A stretch of 64,000 nt of DNA from positions 1 to 64,000 of the forward strand of contig JBGVRC010000120.1 in assembly GCA_045128055.1 (NCBI GenBank). The letters are read 5' to 3'. Source of the DNA: Scatosoma sp045128055. GTDB lineage: Bacteria; Bacillota; Clostridia; Christensenellales; Borkfalkiaceae. The notes beneath the pieces were generated by a model. The model worked only from the letters and a program-made list of their open reading frames with translations. It was not told the DNA's origin and ran no database searches. Shown here in pieces: positions 16,790 through 24,194 of the stretch (position 1 is its first letter; the number at the start of each line of letters is the position of its first letter). A program made the position numbers and the translations under genes.

Positions 16790-18325
16790 ATGTTCAAAAC
16801 ACTGCTTAAAAAAGTATCGGAAGCCACCGTTTCGGTTTTACCCGTAACGGCAATCGTGCTTTTGCTTAACTTTTTACCGTTTGTTTCCATTTCTTTCTCG
16901 TTGACGGAATTGACGGTATTTTTATGCAGCGCAGTCGCTTTGATTATCGGTATGGCTCTTTTTAATCTTGGCGCGGACATCGCTATGACCCCTATGGGCG
17001 AACAAATCGGTTCGGGCTTGTCCAAAACGGGAAAATTTAAAACGTTGCTGTTGATTTGCTTTGTCATGGGCGTATTTATTACCATTGCCGAACCCGATCT
17101 TTCCGTTTTGGCGGACAGAGTGGCGGGGGTAATTGATTCCACCGCGTTAAAAGTGGCAATCGGTATGGGCGTGGGCTTGTTTTTGATTTTTTCTATTCTC
17201 AAAATCGTGTTCCGTATCAGCCTTTCGCATATGCTCACTTTCTTTTATATGTTTTTGTTCGCGCTCGTCACCTTGCTGATTGTGCAAGGCAAAGAGAATT
17301 TCTTGGCGCTGGGTTTTGACTCGGGCGGGGTTACGACAGGCCCTATCACCGTACCTTTTATCATGGCGCTCGGGCTTGGCGTAGCCACCATTTTGGGGGA
17401 CAAACGGGACAGAGAAAGCAGCTTCGGTTTTATCGCGCTTTGTTCGATAGGCCCTATCCTTGCCGTTATGATTTTAGGGCTTACCGCCAGCGAAGCGCCC
17501 GCTTTATCCATTACGGCAAACGATTATGCGTTGCATTTAGGGCATTTTCCCGAAGCCTTAAAAAACACGATTATCAACGTAGCCGTTGCGCTCGGCCCTA
17601 TCGTGGTTTTCTTCTTTGCTTTGCAGGCGATTTTTATGCGCTCGTCTAAGCGAAAAGTAAAACAAATCATCATCGGTATTTTTTATACCTATTTCGGGCT
17701 CGTCGTTTTTTTGACGGCGGTGGAAGTCGGGTTTACTTGTATCGGTTTTAAAATGGGCGAACAGCTCGCCAACGAAAACGAAAGCTTTATCGTTGCGTTC
17801 TCGTTTATTCTCGGCTTAACCGTCGTGTTGGCAGAACCTGCCATTCACGTCTTAAACAAGCAGGTAGAAACGGTTACGGGCGGCGCGGTCAGCAAAAAAT
17901 CTATGCTCATCGCCCTTTCCATCGGCGTGGGGATTTCCATCGCTTTGTCCGTTGTACGCGTGCTTTTCCAATTCAGCGTTTTGTATTATTTAGTACCCGG
18001 GTACTTCCTGTCTTTGGGCTTGGCGTTTTTCGTGCCCAAGATTTACACGGCAATCGCGTTCGACTCGGGCGGCGTAGCCAGCGGACCTTTGACGTCCACC
18101 TTTATTTTGCCCTTTATCATCGGGCTTTGCTTTGCGTTCAACGGCGGGGATTCTTCCCGCGTGCTTACCGACGCGTTCGGGTTGGTCGCTATGGTAGCGA
18201 TGACCCCCCTTATCACCATTCAGCTCTTGGGCTTCCGCTCCGTCGCGACAAAGCGCATCAAAGAACGTATCGCCATGAAGCGTATTTTGGATGCCGACGA
18301 CGAACAAATCATCAATTTTATGTAA
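16790..18325 (+). CDS. DUF1538 polytopic membrane protein, probable transporter
   Basis: This 511-residue membrane protein matches DUF1538. It is an internal duplication: FDSGGVTTGP (about 176-185) is echoed by FDSGGVASGP (about 424-433), and AEPDLSVL (100-107) by AEPAIHVL (348-355). Such paired re-entrant-like Gly-rich motifs are typical of secondary carriers, but the substrate is unknown. Two PII-like genes follow within 13-16 bases, as ammonium channels are followed by their PII partner, so the protein is probably a transporter gated by small cytosolic regulators. The function is inferred. Confidence 0.85.
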   Translation: MFKTLLKKVSEATVSVLPVTAIVLLLNFLPFVSISFSLTELTVFLCSAVALIIGMALFNLGADIAMTPMGEQIGSGLSKTGKFKTLLLICFVMGVFITIAEPDLSVLADRVAGVIDSTALKVAIGMGVGLFLIFSILKIVFRISLSHMLTFFYMFLFALVTLLIVQGKENFLALGFDSGGVTTGPITVPFIMALGLGVATILGDKRDRESSFGFIALCSIGPILAVMILGLTASEAPALSITANDYALHLGHFPEALKNTIINVAVALGPIVVFFFALQAIFMRSSKRKVKQIIIGIFYTYFGLVVFLTAVEVGFTCIGFKMGEQLANENESFIVAFSFILGLTVVLAEPAIHVLNKQVETVTGGAVSKKSMLIALSIGVGISIALSVVRVLFQFSVLYYLVPGYFLSLGLAFFVPKIYTAIAFDSGGVASGPLTSTFILPFIIGLCFAFNGGDSSRVLTDAFGLVAMVAMTPLITIQLLGFRSVATKRIKERIAMKRILDADDEQIINFM

Positions 18326-18330
18326 ACGAA

Positions 18331-18350
18331 GGGGGCAGGTATGGAACGAA
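18331..18350 (+). repeat. Dispersed repeat copy at a PII-like gene start
   Basis: Reads GGGGGCAGGTATGGAACGAA. The ATG of the PII-like gene is part of the repeat and the G-run serves as its ribosome site. The tail diverges from the consensus after the ATG. Confidence 0.65.
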
Positions 18351-18745
18351 ATACAAAAACAACAAAAAAGAAAACCCCTTCCACGAAGAAAACGGCGGCA
18401 AATTCGGACGCTTTTAAAAAGCTGAAACTGCTCGTCACCGTTGTCAATCGAAGCAAAACGGAGTTTTTTATGGATTTACTGTCGGGGTTCGAAGTCAATT
18501 TCCAAACGGCGGTTTTGGGGCAAGGCACGGCGAGCTCGGAAGCGAGATACGTGCTGGGCTTGGAAGACTCGGATAAAGGCGTTATTTTCAGCGTTTTGCG
18601 CGAAGACAAAGCCACCGAAGCTATGCACGCGTTAGAAGACAAATTCCATTCTATCAAAAACGGGAAAGGGATTGCATTTACTATCCCTATGAGCAGCGTT
18701 ATCGGCGTAGCCATTTACCGTTTTTTAAGCAATCACAGAGCGTAA
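18341..18745 (+). CDS. PII-like signalling protein, first of pair
   Basis: This protein of 134 residues has a Lys/Thr/Ser-rich tail (1-25) followed by a PII-type alpha/beta core. The core includes KLKLLVTVVNRSKTEFFMDLL, a loop near VLGQGTASSEARYVLGL, and a C-terminal KNGKGIAFTIPMSSVIGV that resembles the PII nucleotide-binding C-loop. The T-loop segment differs from classical GlnB. It starts 15 bases after the DUF1538 gene, from a repeat-derived ATG, so the pair is probably co-expressed with the carrier as a regulator. Confidence 0.8.
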   Translation: MERNTKTTKKKTPSTKKTAANSDAFKKLKLLVTVVNRSKTEFFMDLLSGFEVNFQTAVLGQGTASSEARYVLGLEDSDKGVIFSVLREDKATEAMHALEDKFHSIKNGKGIAFTIPMSSVIGVAIYRFLSNHRA

Positions 18746-18757
18746 AGGAGCAAGTTT

Positions 18758-19117
18758 ATGAAATACTCTCACGAAGCTATATTTTGTATCGTAAACAGCG
18801 GGCATAGCGACGAAGTTATGGACGCGGCGAAAAAGCTTGGCGCAACGGGCGGCACGGTTATCAACGCGCGCGGCACGGCGGGCAAGGAAGCGGAAACCTT
18901 TTTCCATATCACGGTGCAACCTGAAAAGGAAATCGTAATGATTCTCGTCCCCGCGAAAATAAAGGACGCGGTTTTGCACGCTTTGTATAAGGAAGTGGGC
19001 TTGGACACGGCGGGACAAGGGATCGCGTTTGCTATGCCCGTAGACGGCGTAGTCGGCTTACCCAGCGAAAAAACACCCGAAGTAAAACCCAAAAACGAAC
19101 AATTAAAAATAATGTAA
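18758..19117 (+). CDS. PII-family signalling protein, second of pair
   Basis: This 119-residue protein has clearer PII signatures than its neighbour: GATGGTVINARGT (about 29-41) at the nucleotide-binding turn, and GQGIAFAMPVDGVVGL (about 86-101). The Tyr of the classical uridylylated T-loop is absent (GKEAETFFHITVQPEKE). The C-terminal tail is charged. It is 12 bases after the first PII-like gene, with a strong AAAGGAG site. The two differ in sequence and could form homo- or heterotrimers. Partnership with DUF1538 is inferred from the operon. Confidence 0.85.
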   Translation: MKYSHEAIFCIVNSGHSDEVMDAAKKLGATGGTVINARGTAGKEAETFFHITVQPEKEIVMILVPAKIKDAVLHALYKEVGLDTAGQGIAFAMPVDGVVGLPSEKTPEVKPKNEQLKIM

Positions 19118-19129
19118 TGTATTTATAAA

Positions 19130-19165
19130 AACCCCGACCGAGAGAAGTTTCTCTCGGTCGGGGTT
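19130..19165. terminator. Bidirectional terminator
   Basis: The perfect stem AACCCCGACCGAGAGA/TCTCTCGGTCGGGGTT is followed by GTTTTTAC on the plus strand. It lies between convergent genes and can stop both. Confidence 0.9.
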
Positions 19166-19169
19166 GTTT

Positions 19170-21254
19170 TTACAAGTTTTCTATTATATCCAAGCTTTGT
19201 TGCATATATTTAATACTTCTATTATAATTTTTGATAATTTCTCCGTTCTCTCTATTTTTATAAAGAGACAGTTTTTCAACGCTTTCCTGCGCGTCCGCTA
19301 TATTCTTGGACAGTTTTTCTTTGATAACCCCTTTTATTTCGTCCTTTTTTTCTTCGTCTACGCAACACTCGCAATAGGTCAAAAGTTTTGCGCATTCGTT
19401 TAATATAATCCCTTTGGACGTAAACGGAGCAACTCCTGCCCCCAACAAGCTGAATACTTGTCCGCCGCCAAGCGCCGTTTCCACGTACGCGCTTGCTTCA
19501 AAGGCAAGAGATGATAATAAAATCAAATCGGGCATCACCAAGCCAGGCGCAAACAATGCCGAAGTAGCGATAACGGTTATCCATTTCTTTTTTACTCTTT
19601 CATCAAGGGTCTGCACGTGTTTGCGGTATGCTTTTTTGACTTTTTCTATCCACTCTTTATTAAATAACGCATACTTTTCACACAAAATATCTTGCTCAAA
19701 ATTACTGCATTGTTTTATTTTGCTTTCTTTTTCCCCGTTTAACGGATAAAACGGTACGTAAAAAAGCGTTTCCATTAAAACAAGCTGATACCATTCTTGC
19801 GAAACAGAATATCCTTTCAATTCTTCATAAAGAACGTCCGCGTTTAAAAAATACGTTTCGTCGCTTTTTATGGCTGTTAAGATTTTTTCTTTCCAGCTCT
19901 CCATCCACTTGGTTTTTTCTTCCTTGTGTTCGGCTTTTTTCGTCTTTTCAATATCGTATAAAATTTCTTGTAATTTTAAGGAATATAAGAAACGCGACTG
20001 TTCATCGGTTAGACATAAATTATCTAATCTCACCAACTGCTTAGGAGTTTTTAGGTTATAACGATTTCTAAATGCTTGGCATAAGTATTCTACGTCGTCT
20101 GCGATATACTCTTTGTCTGCACAAACTGCCGTGGCAAAACGGAAAAGTCCTGGATAGTTGATGTTTACCGCAAAATGTACAAGTCCTGCAACCCAATTTC
20201 CGCCGCTGTTTTTCAAGCCCACAACCGCGGCTTTTGCCGTCGTAACGTTTGTAAAAACACCCGAAGAAATGGTCGTCATTCGCGTTATCGTTCTATTGTT
20301 AAAGGGCAACACCCTATCCCAATTCACCTTTTGCAAATCTTCAAGCGCGCGGATTTCTTTTTGTTCTACTTCCATAGCAAACCGCCTAATGGCATAAAAA
20401 ACGCGCACAATGCATTCGTTTAACAATAACGGCAACATATTTCTCGATTTTACTTTATGCGCAAGCCCTATTTCCGTTCTCAAATCAAACGGAACGGCGT
20501 TTCCGTTCTCGTCCCTATAAAAAGTTCCGTTAAACATTTTGGAAATAAAAGTAGAAAAGGCGATTTTATCATCTTTATATTTAATAGACATTTCTTTAAA
20601 AATAGGCATAACGGACAAAACCTTCAACGAAGAAAGAACCATTCCAGGAACGCCCGTACCTTCCCCCGTCGCCGTACTCGACCCTGCCATATCGCTGACG
20701 ATATGCATAGCCCAAACAACTACGCCGTTGTACACTTTTTCCGTGATACTCTTCCCAATACCAACGTCTTGCGCCAAATCAACGGTTTTAAACGACCCGT
20801 CCGTATCCGTTCCGTAGGCTTTGTTGGTAAATTGCGTCAACAAAGAAAAACCCAACCCGCTCAACGAAGCGTGGTGTGAAAAATCCCGTAAATGGTGTTG
20901 CTTTGTCCCCCCGAACTCGCCCATCGCTTTATCGCTGGGGCTTTCGTAGTTCTTTTCCAAATACGCAATCGCATCTTTATCGTCGTCACCCGTATATCCG
21001 TCTAATTTCGCAACTGTTTTTACAAACGAAGCCACCTTTTCAACGCCCCAAGTATGCGCGTCTTCTAATTTTATCGTTTTATGGCAAAGACAATCCAACG
21101 CCGCCGTTATCAAACCGCTCGTTGTTGCAACGGTATAATCCCATTTGTCCGTTTCGGGAACGTCTTTATCCCATACAAATTCCGTTATATTTGCATTTTG
21201 CGCCGTTGTTTCATAGGAAAAATCAAATTCTTCTTCTATTCTTTCGTAGTCCAT
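19170..21254 (-). CDS. Large protein of unknown function with C-terminal hydrophobic hairpin
   Basis: This 694-residue protein is not recognised. The N-terminal half is soluble-looking and contains a His-rich stretch, TKQHHLRDFSHHASLSGLGF (about 117-136, H120, H121, H127, H128), that could bind metal. Near residues 560-610, two hydrophobic stretches (VIATSALFAPGLVMPDLILL and a following Gly-rich one) suggest a membrane hairpin. The C-terminal 80 residues are charged and helical. There is no signal peptide. The gene is more AT-rich than rsmA beside it and stands alone, which fits acquisition. A membrane-acting effector or stress protein is only a guess. Confidence 0.6.
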   Translation of the reverse strand: MDYERIEEEFDFSYETTAQNANITEFVWDKDVPETDKWDYTVATTSGLITAALDCLCHKTIKLEDAHTWGVEKVASFVKTVAKLDGYTGDDDKDAIAYLEKNYESPSDKAMGEFGGTKQHHLRDFSHHASLSGLGFSLLTQFTNKAYGTDTDGSFKTVDLAQDVGIGKSITEKVYNGVVVWAMHIVSDMAGSSTATGEGTGVPGMVLSSLKVLSVMPIFKEMSIKYKDDKIAFSTFISKMFNGTFYRDENGNAVPFDLRTEIGLAHKVKSRNMLPLLLNECIVRVFYAIRRFAMEVEQKEIRALEDLQKVNWDRVLPFNNRTITRMTTISSGVFTNVTTAKAAVVGLKNSGGNWVAGLVHFAVNINYPGLFRFATAVCADKEYIADDVEYLCQAFRNRYNLKTPKQLVRLDNLCLTDEQSRFLYSLKLQEILYDIEKTKKAEHKEEKTKWMESWKEKILTAIKSDETYFLNADVLYEELKGYSVSQEWYQLVLMETLFYVPFYPLNGEKESKIKQCSNFEQDILCEKYALFNKEWIEKVKKAYRKHVQTLDERVKKKWITVIATSALFAPGLVMPDLILLSSLAFEASAYVETALGGGQVFSLLGAGVAPFTSKGIILNECAKLLTYCECCVDEEKKDEIKGVIKEKLSKNIADAQESVEKLSLYKNRENGEIIKNYNRSIKYMQQSLDIIENL

Positions 21255-21272
21255 ATCTTCCCCTTTTTAAAA

Positions 21273-21303
21273 AAAGAACACACTTTTGATAGGTACGTTC
21301 TTT
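21273..21303 (-). terminator. Probable terminator after rsmA
   Basis: Minus-strand AAAGAAC, 17-base loop, GTTCTTT followed by TTTTAAAA. The stem is short. It lies between rsmA and the downstream unknown gene. Confidence 0.45.
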
Positions 21304-21320
21304 TTAGAGTGCATTATAAA

Positions 21321-22163
21321 TCACAATTTAATTGCGCCTTTGTCAAGCAATACGTCCGACAAAATCGCCAAACGCTGCGGTGACAACGTTTCCCCGCGCG
21401 CTTTTTCTTCTACGCCTGCCAAAGTCAAAATTTCTTTGGCTTCGTCACGCGTCAATTTAAAGAAATTCACCAAATTGTTTTCCAAGGTTTTGCGACGGTT
21501 TAAAAAGGCGCATTTCACCGTTTGGCGATATGCCTTTTCATCTTTCACCGCGACCCTGCCCCGCTCAAATTCGATTTTTACCACTGCGGAGTCCACGTTC
21601 GGTCTGGGATAAAAAAGGTTGCGGGAAACCCGTTTTACGACCTTTGCGCTGCCCTTCAAAGCAATCGCCGCCGTGATAGAGCCGTATTCGGGCGTGTTCT
21701 CTTTCGCGCAAAATCTATCCGCCACTTCTTCCTGCACCATAATCGATAGACCTTGCACTTTGTCGCTTTCTTCCAAGAGCTTGGTGACGAGCGGCGTTGT
21801 GATATAATAGGGCAGGTTGGCAACAACGGTGTATTCTTCGATTTCGTTTTCAAACTCTTTCAAATTCAGCTTATTGAAATCGCGGAAAATTACTTCGACG
21901 TTTTCAAGCCCGGCAAGCGTTTCCGCCAAAACGGGCTGTAAATCGCGGTCTATATCAAAAGCGTACACTTTTTTCGCCGCTTCGGCGAGCGCACGCGTGA
22001 GCGTACCTGCTCCGCAACCGATTTCCACCACCGTGGTGTCCTTGGTAATGCCCGAAGCTTCGACGATGGAACGCAATAAGTTGCCGTCGGATATGAAATT
22101 TTGTCCAAATTGTTTCTTGAAATGAAATCCGTGTTTTTCAAGAACAGAGCGAAGCTCTTGCAT
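21321..22163 (-). CDS. rsmA: 16S rRNA (A1518/A1519-N6)-dimethyltransferase
   Basis: RsmA (KsgA) dimethylates two adjacent adenines in helix 45 of 16S rRNA during late 30S assembly. The 280 residues show KKQFGQNFISDGNLL, the SAM-binding EIGCGAGTLTRAL, and the catalytic motif NLPYYITTPLV (N6-adenine type). It is downstream of metG, tatD and a radical SAM gene, a group that resembles the metS-yabD-ksgA neighbourhood of other Bacillota, but rnmV, often beside ksgA, is not present here. Confidence 0.95.
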   Translation of the reverse strand: MQELRSVLEKHGFHFKKQFGQNFISDGNLLRSIVEASGITKDTTVVEIGCGAGTLTRALAEAAKKVYAFDIDRDLQPVLAETLAGLENVEVIFRDFNKLNLKEFENEIEEYTVVANLPYYITTPLVTKLLEESDKVQGLSIMVQEEVADRFCAKENTPEYGSITAAIALKGSAKVVKRVSRNLFYPRPNVDSAVVKIEFERGRVAVKDEKAYRQTVKCAFLNRRKTLENNLVNFFKLTRDEAKEILTLAGVEEKARGETLSPQRLAILSDVLLDKGAIKL

Positions 22164-22246
22164 AATAATATTATACTCCTAATTTTCACTACGCTGCCGC
22201 GTACTTACCGCTTCGCGGTGGGTTTTTATTTGGATACGGTTTTCGC

Positions 22247-22386
22247 CCGTTTGAAACGGGAAAAACGGCGAAGATGCGAGCAGTTCAAGGCGTAGCGAGT
22301 ACCCACGATGGAGCGTACATAGACGTACGTGACTGAGTGGGCACGGAGCTACAACGCTGAAATGCGACGCATATGCGTCGTTTTTT
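22247..22386 (+). repeat. Long hairpin repeat with conserved tip, copy 2
   Basis: This element fills most of the rsmA-radical SAM gap. It starts with CCCGTTTGAAACGGG, has pairing arms CCCAC/GTGGG around a tip at 22310-22335 that is identical to 7984-8009, and ends with the palindrome CGACGCATATGCGTCG and a T-run on the plus strand. The arm sequences differ from copy 1 but still pair. Confidence 0.7.
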
Positions 22387-23401
22387 AGGAATCCGTAATA
22401 TATTTTCTGACGTATAAAGGAATTTTCACGCTTTCGGCAAGACGTTTGCACGCTTCCACTTCGTCTTCCCCGATACAATCCACGATAGAGAATCGGCAAG
22501 CTACTCCGTTTTTACGGCAAAGCTTTGCAAACTCTATCAAGCCCGAAAACCCGCTTTCACCGAACTGCGAACGGCAAATAGGTTGATACTTTTCCACACA
22601 GGACGCATTGAGCGAAATATTGACAAAATCAATTTTCCCCTTCAAATCGGGTACGATGTCCCGCTTGTTGATAAGGTTGCCCTGCCCGTTGGTATTCAAA
22701 CGCGTTTTTAAGCCCTTTTCGTGGAAATAATCGCACAAAGCCACCATTTCCGCCACCTTGTAGGTCGGCTCGCCAAAGCCGCAGAAAACCACTTCCTTAA
22801 AACGGGTCAAATCCCCAAAGCCCTTTGTCGCCGCAATCACCTTTTCCACGGTAGGATCGCCGTTGCGAAGCCATAAATAGTTGCCGTAATAACTACTGCG
22901 CTCGTTTCTTACGCAAAAATCACAGCCGTTGGAGCATTTGTTGGTTAAGTTGATATACAAATTCCCGTCCAAGGTATATACGTAGGTATCCTTGCGGTTT
23001 TCTTCCTTTTTATCATTCTTAGCCTGATTGTTTTGCTGGTTTTGCTTGTTCTGCTGTTTGTTTTTTTGCTTATTTTGTTGGTTTTGCTGATTTTTATTGT
23101 TTTGCTGACCTTGCTGGGGCTGCACTTGCTTGGGCTGTTGCTTGTTCTTTTGCTTGTTTTGTTGATTTTGTTGCCCTTGTTGCCCGTGCTGTTGCGCTTG
23201 GTGGTTTTGGGACGAAGCGGCGTTTTGCTGGGGCTGATTTTGCTGGGCTTGGTTTTGTTGCCCTTGCCCGCCGTTGCCACCGTTTCCGCCTTTTCCGCCG
23301 CGATGATGATGGCGTCTTTTCCGCCCGCCGTTGCCGCCGTTGCCACCGTTTGCGTGTTGCCCATTGTTCATTTGTTGATTGTTGTTTTTCTTTTCTTCCA
23401 T
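22385..23401 (-). CDS. TatD-associated radical SAM protein with Asn/Gln-rich N-terminal domain
   Basis: Residues from about 138 to 338 form a small radical SAM enzyme with the cluster motif C156-x3-C160-x2-C163 (NKCSNGCDFCVRN) and the GFGEPTY SAM-binding block. It fits the TatD-associated radical SAM family, and tatD is the gene just upstream. Residues 1 to about 137 are almost wholly Asn, Gln, Gly and Lys, with a RKRRHHHR patch, a composition like prion-like or phase-separating tails. The tail is in frame, has no stop, and is encoded by CAG/CAA/AAC-type repeats. The reaction is unknown. The ribosome site before the chosen ATG is weak. Confidence 0.85.
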   Translation of the reverse strand: MEEKKNNNQQMNNGQHANGGNGGNGGRKRRHHHRGGKGGNGGNGGQGQQNQAQQNQPQQNAASSQNHQAQQHGQQGQQNQQNKQKNKQQPKQVQPQQGQQNNKNQQNQQNKQKNKQQNKQNQQNNQAKNDKKEENRKDTYVYTLDGNLYINLTNKCSNGCDFCVRNERSSYYGNYLWLRNGDPTVEKVIAATKGFGDLTRFKEVVFCGFGEPTYKVAEMVALCDYFHEKGLKTRLNTNGQGNLINKRDIVPDLKGKIDFVNISLNASCVEKYQPICRSQFGESGFSGLIEFAKLCRKNGVACRFSIVDCIGEDEVEACKRLAESVKIPLYVRKYITDS

Positions 23402-23405
23402 AGGA

Positions 23406-24191
23406 TTATTTCAACCTGAAAAACAGCTCTTTTGCGTTTTGCAAAATGCGTTCTTTCAGCTCCTTTTCGTTTTCGTTGCGAAGCGCCGCCATATTTTCCA
23501 CGACGTACTTCACGTTTTTCGGCTCGTTCGGGAAAGTACCCCTAAACGGCGCGGGGGTGAGATACGGACAGTCCGTTTCCGATAAAATGCGGCTACCAGG
23601 TACGCGTTGAACGCAATCCTGCGTCTTTTTCGCGTTTTTAAAGGTGGACGTACCGCCAAAGGAAAAGCTCAACCCAAGCTTTTCAAATTCCGCCATCATT
23701 TCCACGGAATACGAATAACAATGCATAAGCCCGCCGCGTTTTAATAAATGCTTGTGTTCTTGAAGCAAACAAAGAGTTTCCTGCGCGGCGTCGCGGCTGT
23801 GCAACACCACGGGCAAGCCCACTTCGTCCGCCAAAATAAGCTGACGGATAAACAAATCCCTTTGCACTTCCTTGGGCGGGTTGTCGTCGAAATGGTAATC
23901 CAACCCGATTTCCCCCACCGCCACGCACTTCTCGCGTGCGCACAAAGCGCGGATTTTGTCTAAATCTCCGTCGTTATACTTGGCAAGCTCGCTCGGATGA
24001 AAACCCGCGCAAAAATACAAGTTTTCAAAGCGGTCGCAAAGCTCGGCGCTTATTTTAGACGAAGCCAAGTCAAACCCCGAACAAATGATAATACCCACGC
24101 CGTTTTCTTGGGCGTTTTTTATAATTTGTTCTACACCGCCAAGCTCGTTATATTCGTCGCCCGTCAAATGGCAATGTACGTCGATATACAT
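23406..24191 (-). CDS. tatD: TatD-family metal-dependent hydrolase
   Basis: This TIM-barrel deoxyribonuclease-type hydrolase (YabD/YcfH group) has 261 residues, the usual length. Metal ligands are H6 and H8 in VHCHLTG, the Glu in VAVGEIGLDYHF, a His in VVLHSRDA, a His in GGLMHCYS, and the Asp in SETDCPYL. It starts three bases after the metG stop, a very common arrangement. A dispersed repeat copy lies in antisense across VQRVPGSRIL, just before the conserved ETD motif. Confidence 0.95.
   Translation of the reverse strand: MYIDVHCHLTGDEYNELGGVEQIIKNAQENGVGIIICSGFDLASSKISAELCDRFENLYFCAGFHPSELAKYNDGDLDKIRALCAREKCVAVGEIGLDYHFDDNPPKEVQRDLFIRQLILADEVGLPVVLHSRDAAQETLCLLQEHKHLLKRGGLMHCYSYSVEMMAEFEKLGLSFSFGGTSTFKNAKKTQDCVQRVPGSRILSETDCPYLTPAPFRGTFPNEPKNVKYVVENMAALRNENEKELKERILQNAKELFFRLK
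23584..23613 (+). repeat. Dispersed repeat copy inside tatD
   Basis: Reads AAAATGCGGCTACCAGGTAC then GCGTTGAAC on the plus strand, antisense to tatD. This copy links the two forms of the repeat because it has the AAAATG head, the CTACCAGG core and the GCGTTGAA tail. Confidence 0.75.
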
Positions 24192-24194
24192 AGC

